Below are positions 1 to 6,573 of a DNA stretch of 10,448 nucleotides, in pieces. The stretch lies in contig CANRIJ010000048.1 of NCBI GenBank assembly GCA_947630635.1, positions 1-10,448 of the forward strand. Direction: 5' to 3'. Origin of the DNA: an uncultured Spirochaetaceae bacterium (GTDB taxonomy: Bacteria; Spirochaetota; Spirochaetia; Sphaerochaetales; Sphaerochaetaceae). Numbering within the stretch: position 1 is the first letter of the stretch; each line of letters opens with the position of its first letter. The position numbers and the translations under genes were made by a program. The notes below the pieces were generated by a model. It worked only from the letters and a program-made list of their open reading frames with translations, ran no database searches and was not told where the DNA came from.

Positions 1-255
1 GATCTCGGCGAGAGCGATCCGGACAAGATTGTCACTGGAGAAATTAAAGAGCAGATGCTATATTTCAAGAAGGGAGAGGGAAGAAAAGAGATGAGCGAGA
101 GCATAGAGAGACTGATAAGGAAGGCCGAGAGAATGGCCGAGGAAAGAGGCAGAGCCGATGAAAGGGCCAGCAGAGACAGAGAGATAGCAGACCGAATGTC
201 CTCCAAGGGTCTCACCAGGGAGGAGATATTCGACCTCACCGGCATCAAGGCATAA
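1..255 (+). CDS. Rpn/PD-(D/E)XK nuclease-family protein, C-terminal fragment
   Basis: The reading frame is open from the first base, so the gene begins upstream and only the last 84 residues are visible; the ATG at 55 is probably internal. What is seen is a very charged helical tail (EMSESIERLIRKAERM, then repeated E/R/A/D residues) ending in 'GLTREEIFDLTGIKA'. This architecture, 'ERKEM..' plus a charged coiled coil plus a short 'G.s.eeI...TGl' helix pair, is typical of the C-terminus of Rpn/PDDEXK_2 proteins (recombination-promoting nuclease, also annotated as putative transposase), which are common in multiple copies in spirochaetes. The catalytic domain lies outside the window, so activity cannot be judged. 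The identification rests on the tail alone and is moderately confident. A hairpin terminator follows about 50 bp downstream. Confidence 0.6.
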   Translation, partial: DLGESDPDKIVTGEIKEQMLYFKKGEGRKEMSESIERLIRKAERMAEERGRADERASRDREIADRMSSKGLTREEIFDLTGIKA

Positions 256-306
256 GGAGAAAAGCAATAATCGGATTTTAGAAGTCTATCTCAAACTGAA
301 CAGCTT

Positions 307-340
307 GGATGCCGAACCCACAATTCGGCATCCCTTCTTT
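307..340 (+). terminator. Rho-independent terminator after the Rpn-family gene
   Basis: A 10-bp perfect stem (GGATGCCGAA at 307-316 with TTCGGCATCC at 324-333) closes a 7-nt loop and is followed by CTTCTTT. The T-run is interrupted, so strength is uncertain, but position about 50 bp after the stop at 255 fits a terminator for the gene ending there. Confidence 0.65.
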
Positions 341-410
341 GATGGTGATTCTGATTTGTCAACATGAATTTCTGTATACAATCAGTTAAAAAGCATACTT
401 TTTGCATTTG

Positions 411-446
411 AGTGCAGAAATTTAATTTTTTGTATGTTTCTGCATT
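411..446. promoter_or_regulatory. Inverted repeat upstream of the split ATPase gene
   Basis: TGCAGAAA (413-420) is the exact reverse complement of TTTCTGCA (437-444), with a 16-nt AT-rich spacer; one A-T and one G-T pair extend it outward. It lies 28 bp before the ATG at 472 and overlaps the region where a promoter is expected (weak TTGAGT 408-413 and TGTATG 431-436 boxes, 17 bp apart). It could be an operator or an mRNA hairpin. No T-run follows, so a terminator is less likely. The ATPase start itself has a good ribosome-binding site, AAGAGGA at 458-464. Confidence 0.35.
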
Positions 447-471
447 GTAAATTCAACAAGAGGAATGTGCA

Positions 472-717
472 ATGATAGAATCGCATATGCTGAAAAAAGG
501 GAATCTTTATCTTAATAAGCTGATTGGCTTTCAAAATACTGAATCTGTAAAAGTCATCACTGGCATAAGGCGTAGTGGAAAATCAAGTCTTTTAAAGTTG
601 ATGGTTTTATATCTGATTGAAACGGGCATACAGCCAGAGCAGATTGTCGAGATGAACTTTGAATCCAATGATTTTCGAAAAATGACCTCTAACGACATCT
701 ACGCTTATATAAAATAA
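472..717 (+). CDS. AAA_14 ATPase N-terminal fragment (Walker A half)
   Basis: This 81-residue ORF starts at ATG 472 with a well-placed AAGAGGA Shine-Dalgarno. It contains the P-loop GIRRSGKS at residues 31-38 (G31, G36, K37, S38), preceded by a beta strand 'VKVIT' and followed by helix 'LLKLMVLYLIETG' and strand 'IVEMNFES', the standard start of the AAA_14 fold seen in DUF4143-linked ATPases. It stops in the linker before Walker B, so alone it could not make a working ATPase. It is best read as the 5' part of the split gene described at 472-1792. Confidence 0.7.
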   Translation: MIESHMLKKGNLYLNKLIGFQNTESVKVITGIRRSGKSSLLKLMVLYLIETGIQPEQIVEMNFESNDFRKMTSNDIYAYIK

Positions 718-739
718 AAAAGTCGTAATTGGAAAACGT

Positions 740-1792
740 ATGTATCTATTTTTCGATGAAATCCAGAGGATTGACGCTTGGGAGGACTCAATCAATGCTC
801 TCCGCGTGGATTTGGACTGTGATATCTACGTAACCGGTTCCAATGCTTACCTGCTTTCTTCACAATATTTCACATATCTTTCTGGAAGATGCGTGGAGAT
901 TAAAATGCTGCCGCTTTCTTTCAGAGAGTTTCTTTATTTTCATGATTTTGAGGTGAAGGAAACCGAGAATGCTTTTGGCGGCGTTCATAAGCGGGTGGTT
1001 GATAAAAATGGCGAACAATATGACATGAGGGATGCTTTTGAGGCATATATGCGCTTTGGCGGCATGCCAGGTGTTGCCGATATAGGATTCGATCAAGAGA
1101 AAGCTCTCTCTATTCTTGACGGCATCTATTCTACTGTTGTTGTACGAGATATTTTGGAGCGTGAAAAGCGTAGAGGGCTGAAGCAAATTACCGATCCTGT
1201 TCTACTAAGAAAAATCATCATTTTTCTTGCAGATAGCATCGGCTTGAATGTTTCTATTTCATCAATAGGCAATATCTTAGAAAATGGAGGTCTCTTTGAG
1301 GATGGCAAACGGAAAAGCGCTGCAAGCGCACATACGGTTCAGTCTTATGTCAGCGCACTCATTGAAAGCTATTTCTTTTATGAAATCAAACGCTTTGATA
1401 TTAAGGGCAAAGAATATCTTCGCACTCTCGGAAAGTACTATATTGTCGATATAGCTCTGAGAAACTATCTTTTGGGGTTTCGAAACCGTGACAGTGGTCA
1501 TGCCCTTGAAAATATAGTCTATTTTGAATTGCTCAGAAGAGGGTACGATGTAGCAATAGGAAAGATTGACAATATGGAGGTGGACTTTATAGCAGCTTCT
1601 GCCGACGATAGGAAATATATTCAGGTGACTGAATTCATGAACAGCGAGGAGGCTAGAAAACGCGAATTGGCTCCTTTGCAAAAAATACGCGACAACTATG
1701 AGAAGATCGTGCTGTCACTTGAACTGGGGCTGGATAGATCATATGAAGGGATCAAGTCTGAAAACCTAATAGAATGGCTGCTCAGAGACTGA
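740..1792 (+). CDS. AAA_14/DUF4143 ATPase C-terminal fragment (Walker B to nuclease-like domain)
   Basis: This 350-residue ORF opens with the Walker B strand MYLFFDE (D6, E7), then the sensor segment 'YVTGSNAYLLS' (30-40) and 'YLSGRCVEIKMLPLSF' (46-61), all hallmarks of AAA_14. Residues about 130-245 form the helical DUF4143 region, and the C-terminus resembles a PD-(D/E)XK fold: E257 in 'ALEN', E280/D282 in 'EVDFIA', and 'KYIQV' (292-296), where the usual E-x-K is replaced by Q-V. Such proteins are abundant in bacteria and archaea and their role is unsettled; some have been suggested to be toxin- or mobile-element-associated. The P-loop is missing here because it lies on the preceding ORF. 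A weak GGA before ATG 740 could allow separate initiation, but the residues encoded just upstream in the same frame fit the family, so the ATG is probably internal. Confidence 0.7.
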   Translation: MYLFFDEIQRIDAWEDSINALRVDLDCDIYVTGSNAYLLSSQYFTYLSGRCVEIKMLPLSFREFLYFHDFEVKETENAFGGVHKRVVDKNGEQYDMRDAFEAYMRFGGMPGVADIGFDQEKALSILDGIYSTVVVRDILEREKRRGLKQITDPVLLRKIIIFLADSIGLNVSISSIGNILENGGLFEDGKRKSAASAHTVQSYVSALIESYFFYEIKRFDIKGKEYLRTLGKYYIVDIALRNYLLGFRNRDSGHALENIVYFELLRRGYDVAIGKIDNMEVDFIAASADDRKYIQVTEFMNSEEARKRELAPLQKIRDNYEKIVLSLELGLDRSYEGIKSENLIEWLLRD

Positions 1793-1861
1793 AGCTTAAT
1801 CTTGGCGTTTGTCTTATTACTGTCATTGAAAAAGAAGCATCAGAGTCTGATTTGGTACAGC

Positions 1862-1913
1862 AAAACCCGGAGCCTGCTTTCAAGTAGCAAGAGTAGAATT
1901 CCGGGTTTTTTGT
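1862..1913. terminator. Terminator between convergent units (mainly + strand)
   Basis: AAAACCCGGA (1862-1871) pairs with TCCGGGTTTT (1900-1909), followed by TTGTTT on the + strand. The inner loop can form a further small TGCT/AGCA stem. It lies about 70 bp after the ATPase stop. The AAAA on the left arm supplies a short T-run on the - strand, so it may act in both directions between the ATPase gene and the sugar operon. Confidence 0.75.
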
Positions 1914-1985
1914 TTAAAGTTATAAATCTATGGCTTGGCTTTGAGACTTTCAGGGCGATCTAGATAGAGGCTGAGGCAAGCTTTC

Positions 1986-2019
1986 ATATAAAAAGCACAA
2001 GACTTTGGCAGAGTGCTTT
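1986..2019 (-). terminator. Likely terminator of the sugar operon, downstream of malQ
   Basis: Read on the - strand, AAAGCAC (2019-2013) and GTGCTTT (1998-1992) form a 7-bp stem with a 14-nt loop, followed by TTATAT. It lies about 90 bp past the malQ stop. An overlapping alternative stem on the same strand, GCAGAGT (2039-2033) with ACTCTGC (2014-2008), shares bases with it, so the two cannot form at once. The stem is short, hence moderate confidence. Confidence 0.45.
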
Positions 2020-2105
2020 ACCCTATGAAAAGACTCTGCAATCATTGGCTAACGGGTTTTGGCTCTTTATTCGACGATTCGGTTTGCTCTTAGAAGCTGA
2101 CGTGT

Positions 2106-3677
2106 CTAATAGCCTAGCGATTTTATCTCTTCTAGGTGCTTTTTCTCTGCCTCTTCGTATGTTAGCCCATTTCTCCCTGATATCCTCACATAGTACTTAT
2201 ATCTATTGATTCTATAGTCATTGAATTCGTCTTTGAGCATTCTCCACGTCCAGTTGATGTCATTGCAAGTCGATGGATAGTTCATTCTGGCATCTCCTGA
2301 GAGCTCGAGAATATCCTGCATTGGAATAATCGCATAGTCTGCATTTGACATCATCACAGCTCTAATTAGATTCCATACTATCTCTTCGTCATTTGAGGAT
2401 AGATACTCCCTTACCATGTGCTTATCCTCATTGGAAAGGGCATCAAACCAATGTCTTACAGTGTCATTGTCATGAGTGCCGGTATAAGCGACAAAGTCCC
2501 TTGTATAGTTCATTGGCAGGAAGTCATTGTATGAGTCAAAATAGCCTGCTCTGTCTCGCGAGAAGCCGAACATTGCGATCTTCATTCCGGGAAAGTGGTT
2601 CTTTCGTCTCAGGCTCTCTACGGACTTTGTCATGAAGCCAAGGTCCTCTGCGATTATCGGAAGAGCTCCATACTCTCTCTCTATTTCCTTGAATAGCTCT
2701 CTCCCAGGAGATTTCTTCCACTTCCCGTTTTCTGCAGTCTTGTCTCCGCTTGGTATCTCATAGTAGGCATCAAAGCCCCTAAAGTGATCTATTCTCAGTA
2801 TATCGGTTAGCTCAAAGAGTCTCTTAATCCTCTCTTTCCACCAAGCAAAGCCGTCTTCTTCATGCTTTTTCCAGTCATATACGGGGTTTCCCCAAAGCTG
2901 GCCAGTTGGGGAGAAGTTGTCTGGGGGAACGCCAGATACTGCTGTGTAGTGTCCCTCCTCATCGGTCTTCAGCAGCTCAAGGTGAGACCAGCTGTCTGCG
3001 CTATCAGCACCAACAAATATTGGAATATCTCCAACTATCTTTATGCCGAGTGAGTTTACGTAGCCCTTAAGCTCTTCAAACTGCCTTTGAAAGAAAAACT
3101 GAAGGACTTTGTATATCTCTATTAGCTCTTTGCTCTCTTTTTTTGCTTTCTTAATGGCAGAGGGATCTCTAAAGCCCTCTTTCTTATCCCAGATGGTATG
3201 CCATCTGGCATCATTGTATTTCTCATATAGGGCCATAAAGAGAGCATAGTCATCTATCCAATAGGCCTCTCTATCCAGAAAAGCCCTATATGCTCTCTTG
3301 TCTTTCTCGCTTTCAATAAATTGTATTGCCGCTTTCTTCAGAAGGGGCATCTTCCAGCCTATGACTCTATCAAATTCGACTTTCCTGTCATTGAATGGCG
3401 GATGAATCAGATCTTGGTCACTTAAGAGCCCCTCTTTTCTGAGTTTAGTAGGGGATATAAGAAGCTCATTTCCCGCGAATGTGCTTCTCAGCGCATAGGG
3501 ACTATTTCCATATCCGGTGGGTCCCAGGGGAAGCATTTGCCATATTACTGCTCCAGATGATTTCAGTTTAGAGGCAAAGGCATATGCTCCCTCTCCAAAA
3601 TCTCCGATTCCAAACTCTGATGGAAGGGATGTAATATGCATTAAAACCCCACTATATCTAATGCCTTTGATATCCAT
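2106..3677 (-). CDS. malQ: 4-alpha-glucanotransferase (amylomaltase, GH77)
   Basis: The product transfers alpha-1,4-glucan chains between maltodextrins in the cytoplasm, releasing glucose and making longer dextrins for phosphorylase. The 523-residue length is typical of the compact bacterial GH77 type. The catalytic triad is visible: nucleophile D297 in RIDHFRG (295-301), acid/base E344 in IIAEDLG (341-347) and transition-state D403 in THDNDT (401-406); the spacing matches Thermus aquaticus amylomaltase D293/E340/D395. Other family signatures are 'GTGYGNSPY'-like residues 52-61, 'GDIPIFVGADSADSW' (216-230), and 'PPDNFSPTGQLWGNP' (251-265). No N-terminal extension is seen. The ATG has a strong AAGGAG five nucleotides upstream. 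It is the last gene of the operon, 25 bp after the LacI-family gene, which ties the imported sugar to maltodextrins. Confidence 0.96.
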   Translation of the reverse strand: MDIKGIRYSGVLMHITSLPSEFGIGDFGEGAYAFASKLKSSGAVIWQMLPLGPTGYGNSPYALRSTFAGNELLISPTKLRKEGLLSDQDLIHPPFNDRKVEFDRVIGWKMPLLKKAAIQFIESEKDKRAYRAFLDREAYWIDDYALFMALYEKYNDARWHTIWDKKEGFRDPSAIKKAKKESKELIEIYKVLQFFFQRQFEELKGYVNSLGIKIVGDIPIFVGADSADSWSHLELLKTDEEGHYTAVSGVPPDNFSPTGQLWGNPVYDWKKHEEDGFAWWKERIKRLFELTDILRIDHFRGFDAYYEIPSGDKTAENGKWKKSPGRELFKEIEREYGALPIIAEDLGFMTKSVESLRRKNHFPGMKIAMFGFSRDRAGYFDSYNDFLPMNYTRDFVAYTGTHDNDTVRHWFDALSNEDKHMVREYLSSNDEEIVWNLIRAVMMSNADYAIIPMQDILELSGDARMNYPSTCNDINWTWRMLKDEFNDYRINRYKYYVRISGRNGLTYEEAEKKHLEEIKSLGY

Positions 3678-3702
3678 TTGAACTCCTTTTTTTCTTATTG
3701 TC

Positions 3703-4737
3703 TTATTTTGCCTGAGAGAGTGTCTCGCCCTCTTTGAAGTAGAATGGGATAAGATTGTTTCTTGGAGGCTTTTCTCCCTTTATTTCCTGGAAAAGGAGTC
3801 TGGCGGAGGTCCTTCCCTTATCTTCTGCGCTTTGGACAATAGTTGTAAGGCTCTTATCAAAAAATCCATCTTGGAAGATGCCATCAAAGCCTACAACCGA
3901 TATTTCCTCTGGACACTTTATTTTTCTGTCCTTAAGCGCTGATAAGACTCCGAGCGCAACGATATCAGACATGCAGAGAAAGCATGTTGGCCTTTGGCGG
4001 TCGAGTATATCCAATGCGCACTTCTTCCCATCCTCAAAAGTTGTATTGGTATTGTATATTCCAATGTCATTGATGCTCATAGAGTGCCTTTTCAGGGCAT
4101 TCTCATATCCGAGCTTTCTCTTTTTCACTATTGTCGTCGCGCTCTCAGGGGTATGGGCTGCGAAGGCATCATCGGGAAGAGATATAACCGCGATGTTTCT
4201 GTGTCCCATCTCAAGCGCGCTCTCCATCTGTATCTCGCTTGCGGATATGTCATCGACGGTGAGATTAATGACAGCCTCACCGCCGGTGCCATCTATCACG
4301 ACTACAGGGAGTTTTCTTCTTCTCAATATGTCATTGAGATCAGAATCAAAGTAAATTCCGAGGGCTATAAGCCCATCGACTGAGGCATTTATTATTGCCT
4401 CGCTGATTGAGGATCTAAGCGGTGGGATTATTGTGAGATTGTAGTCCTCCTCTTGGCATACCTCTCCGATTCCCATGATAACAGCCTGTGTATAGGGATT
4501 ATTCAGAGAGGTCTCTACCATCTGTGGAAGCAAGAAGCCGATTGTCATATGGCGTCCAAGGGAGAAGTTTCTTGCCATTGGATCCGGCCAATAGTCAAGC
4601 TCCTTGGCAATCTTGAGAATCTTATCCCTTGCCCCATCGCTTATCCTCTCAGGGCAGTTGAAGGCAAATGAGACAGCTGTCTTTGAGTAGCCAGACTTCT
4701 TTGCAATATCTGATATTGTCGTTCTCTTTGCCTTCAT
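3703..4737 (-). CDS. LacI-family transcriptional regulator of the sugar operon
   Basis: This 344-residue protein has the LacI plan. A helix-turn-helix lies at residues 7-27 (TISDIAKKSGYSKTAVSFAF), followed by a hinge at 51-62 (PDPMARNFSLGR). From about 65 there is a periplasmic-binding-like effector domain with the usual landmarks 'DGLIALG' (121-127), 'VVVIDG' (145-150), 'MGHRNIAVI' (177-185), 'CMSDIVALGV' (255-264) and 'SVVGFDG' (280-286). The hinge residue that inserts in the minor groove, Leu in most members (ARxL), is Phe58 here. The start lies 4 bp beyond the permease stop codon, with AAAGG inside the permease end, so the gene is in the operon and probably translationally coupled. Its likely target is the operon promoter, with an inducer such as a maltodextrin; both are inferred. 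The position next to malQ suggests a MalR-like role. Confidence 0.93.
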   Translation of the reverse strand: MKAKRTTISDIAKKSGYSKTAVSFAFNCPERISDGARDKILKIAKELDYWPDPMARNFSLGRHMTIGFLLPQMVETSLNNPYTQAVIMGIGEVCQEEDYNLTIIPPLRSSISEAIINASVDGLIALGIYFDSDLNDILRRRKLPVVVIDGTGGEAVINLTVDDISASEIQMESALEMGHRNIAVISLPDDAFAAHTPESATTIVKKRKLGYENALKRHSMSINDIGIYNTNTTFEDGKKCALDILDRQRPTCFLCMSDIVALGVLSALKDRKIKCPEEISVVGFDGIFQDGFFDKSLTTIVQSAEDKGRTSARLLFQEIKGEKPPRNNLIPFYFKEGETLSQAK

Positions 4738-4741
4738 AAGC

Positions 4742-5653
4742 CTAGCCTTTTACTGCTCCTGCGAGTACTCCCTTGATAATGTACTTCTGGCATGCAAGGA
4801 AGAAGATGATTACAGGAAGCATTGCAAGTACGAGCATTGCCATCATTGCGCCCCAGTTTACAGCGCCATAGGAGCCTCTGAGGGATTGAATTGCAACAGG
4901 GATGGTTCTCTGTGTGCTTGGCAGTGTCAAGTAAGGAAGCAAATAGTCGTTCCATACCCACATTGTCTGGAGTATTGCAAGGGTTATTGCAGTGGACTTG
5001 AGCATCGGCAGAACTACCTGGAAGAAGGTTCTCACAGGACCGGCTCCGTCGATCATCGCAGCCTCTTCAAGCGCAAGAGGAATGCTCTTGATAAAGCCTG
5101 CAAACATGAATGTGGCCATGCCGCATCCGAATCCAACATAGAGGACAATGATTCCCCATGGGTTATCCAGGTGAAGGATATTGGCAAAGCGGCTCATTGT
5201 GAACATGACCATCTGGAATGGAACAATCATGGAGACAGTGAGTGCGAAGTAGATAATGGTTGTGAACCAGTTCTTAACCCTTGTAATAAACCAAGCAAGC
5301 ATCGAGGTGCAAATAAGGATTCCGCATACGCTGGCGATTGTAATCCAAAGCGACCAACCAAAGGACTGGAAGAACTTGATTTGCACTAGCCCTCGCGTAT
5401 AGTTTGTTATCCCTGCGAATGTCGCATCCTCGCCAGGAACGAATCTTCCATATGGGAAGGCCTCGCTTGGCTCTTCCATATGATCTGGTGTCGGCTTGAA
5501 GGTCGGGAATTTAAAGGGCTGGCTCGTGATGTAGAGCTGTCCTTTGAATGAGTTCATGAAAACAACGAGAATTGGGAAGAGCACTGCAGCCGCAACGATT
5601 ATGAGTACAGCGAAGAGTATCCATTTTCCCGCTCTATTTGATACTTGTGCCAT
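4742..5653 (-). CDS. ABC sugar transporter permease, MalG-like
   Basis: An inner-membrane permease of the carbohydrate-uptake (CUT1) family, second of the pair. I take the ATG at 5653 (303 residues); a TTG at 5689 in the same frame would add 12 residues, but it has no ribosome-binding site, whereas AAGGAGG (5666-5672) precedes the ATG by about 12 nt, one base after the upstream stop. Six membrane segments are visible: about 11-33, 101-124, 131-152, 166-188, 220-238 and 266-288. The EAA loop that contacts the ATPase is 'EEAAMIDGAGPVRTFFQVVLP' in essence, at 196-216 with the conserved Gly204. The first external loop is long (about 36-98), as in many CUT1 MalG-type subunits. It ends 4 bp before the LacI-family gene. 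Confidence 0.93.
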   Translation of the reverse strand: MAQVSNRAGKWILFAVLIIVAAAVLFPILVVFMNSFKGQLYITSQPFKFPTFKPTPDHMEEPSEAFPYGRFVPGEDATFAGITNYTRGLVQIKFFQSFGWSLWITIASVCGILICTSMLAWFITRVKNWFTTIIYFALTVSMIVPFQMVMFTMSRFANILHLDNPWGIIVLYVGFGCGMATFMFAGFIKSIPLALEEAAMIDGAGPVRTFFQVVLPMLKSTAITLAILQTMWVWNDYLLPYLTLPSTQRTIPVAIQSLRGSYGAVNWGAMMAMLVLAMLPVIIFFLACQKYIIKGVLAGAVKG

Positions 5654-5654
5654 T

Positions 5655-6506
5655 TTAGTTCTCGACCTCCTTTTTCCTTGTGATTCCAAGCTGTGTCAGT
5701 GCGATGGCAGCAACGATGATTGTAAATACGACTGCCTTTGCCTGACCTACGCCCTGCGCAAAGTATGCGTTTCTTGTAAAGAAGGTATTGAAGATGTTCA
5801 TGGCCATCATTTCTGTCTGTCTGCCAGGATTTCCCGCTGTGAGTGCGAGGTTCTGATCATAGAGCTTGAAGCCATTCGTGATAGTCATGAATAGGCATAT
5901 TGTTATTGATGGCATTACCGATGGGATTATGATCTTGAAGAGGGTTCTCCAATATCCGGCTCCATCGATTGAGGCAGCCTCCAGCATATCAGTTGGGATA
6001 TTCTGGATAGCCGCAATATATATAATCATCATGTAGCCGGCGTTCTGCCAGTTCATGAGAATTACCAGTCCCCAGAAACCGTAATTGGCATTAGTGGTGA
6101 TATTTACGCCCCAAATGCCCAAAACGCCGTTTATGATAAGTTGCCAAATGTATCCAAGTACGATGCCTCCGATTAGGTTAGGCATGAAGAATATTGTTCT
6201 GAAGATATTTGTGCCAAGTACTCCCTTTGTGAGGCAGAGTGCTAAGGCGAAGGCTATTACGTTAATTGTGATAACCGAAACAACCGTGAAGGCAAGCGTG
6301 AACCAGAACGAGTCCATAAAGTAGCTGTCCACGGTAAAGGCCTCAATGTAGTTCTGGAAGCCTACAAAATCTGCATTTGTGATATTTGTGAATTTGCAGA
6401 AGGAGAGGACAATTCCCCAAAAGAACGGAATCACAAATGAGATCATAAAGCAGATCAGTCCTGGCAAAGCGAAGAGCCAAAACCATTTAACAATCGACTT
6501 TTGCAT
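5655..6506 (-). CDS. ABC sugar transporter permease, MalF-like
   Basis: Partner permease of the CUT1 uptake system, 283 residues, without the large periplasmic P2 domain of E. coli MalF, like the UgpA/MsmF type. Six hydrophobic segments are visible at about 8-36, 66-92, 103-126, 143-166, 196-213 and 255-275. The EAA loop reads 'EAASIDGAGYWRTLFKIIIP' at 176-195 with Gly182. The C-terminus is short and charged (RKKEVEN), and its codons contain the AAGGAGG that serves the next gene, a sign of translational coupling. Its own ribosome-binding site is the moderate AGGGAAAG just before ATG 6506. It follows the binding-protein gene after 67 bp that hold a stem-loop. Confidence 0.93.
   Translation of the reverse strand: MQKSIVKWFWLFALPGLICFMISFVIPFFWGIVLSFCKFTNITNADFVGFQNYIEAFTVDSYFMDSFWFTLAFTVVSVITINVIAFALALCLTKGVLGTNIFRTIFFMPNLIGGIVLGYIWQLIINGVLGIWGVNITTNANYGFWGLVILMNWQNAGYMMIIYIAAIQNIPTDMLEAASIDGAGYWRTLFKIIIPSVMPSITICLFMTITNGFKLYDQNLALTAGNPGRQTEMMAMNIFNTFFTRNAYFAQGVGQAKAVVFTIIVAAIALTQLGITRKKEVEN
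5666..5672 (-). promoter_or_regulatory. Ribosome-binding site deciding the MalG-like start
   Basis: AAGGAGG on the - strand, inside the last codons of the MalF-like gene (Lys-Glu-Val-Glu-Asn-stop). It is the only strong Shine-Dalgarno near the MalG-like start and supports ATG 5653 over TTG 5689. The 12-nt spacing is a little long. Confidence 0.6.
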
Positions 6507-6530
6507 AATCTTTCCCTAAAGTGCGTGATT

Positions 6531-6564
6531 AAAAAAGACTGAAGGAGGCCTAAGCCTCCCTCAG
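6531..6564 (-). terminator. Intercistronic stem-loop/terminator after the binding-protein gene
   Basis: Read on the - strand, CTGA-G-GGAGGC, loop TTAG, GCCTCC-T-TCAG, directly followed by TCTTTTTT: a 10-bp stem with one mismatch and a full T-run, the canonical form of an intrinsic terminator. It begins about 10 bp after the binding-protein stop and ends about 25 bp before the MalF-like start. Within an operon this would be a partial terminator or 3'-end stabiliser, giving more binding-protein mRNA than permease mRNA. Confidence 0.85.
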
Positions 6565-6573
6565 ATTTTTCCA

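Larger units (their letters stand above)
472..1792 (+). pseudogene. Frameshifted AAA_14/DUF4143 ATPase gene (whole locus)
   Basis: Two adjacent ORFs together make one normal-length protein of the AAA_14 + DUF4143 family (about 430 residues). The upstream ORF ends at a TAA (715-717) right after 'YAYIK'; the downstream frame (+1 relative to it) can be read back as K-K-V-V-I-G-K-R from 716, directly ahead of MYLFFDE, so sequence homologous to the linker between Walker A and Walker B is present but split across two frames. The change lies in ATAAAATAAAAAAGTC (709-724), an A-rich run prone to slippage or sequencing error. The rest is undamaged, which argues for a recent lesion, an assembly error or a switchable frame rather than an old pseudogene. 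Confidence 0.7.

Noticed and set aside
55..255. Complete 66-residue gene starting at ATG 55
   Set aside because: The same frame is open back to position 1, and the residues look like the charged tail of a larger Rpn-family protein, so a 5'-truncated gene is more likely.
860..1681. Antisense open frames across the ATPase gene
   Set aside because: They oppose well-conserved AAA_14/DUF4143 coding sequence and show no domain or ribosome-binding site.
1793..2105. Possible small gene or RNA in the convergent gap
   Set aside because: Only terminator-type hairpins were found. No ORF with a start and Shine-Dalgarno and no tRNA- or riboswitch-like fold was seen.
3755..4354. 199-residue open frame on the + strand
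   Set aside because: It lies wholly antisense to the LacI-family gene, has no recognisable domain and lacks a good ribosome-binding site. The opposite strand encodes a complete canonical protein.
4886..5389. 167-residue open frame on the + strand
   Set aside because: Antisense to the MalG-like permease, with a Cys/His-rich composition expected from reading membrane-protein codons backwards. No family resemblance.
5654..5689. Longer MalG-like protein starting at TTG 5689
   Set aside because: No Shine-Dalgarno precedes the TTG, and the 12 extra residues are read from the AAGGAGG region and the end of the MalF-like gene. ATG 5653 is the better start.
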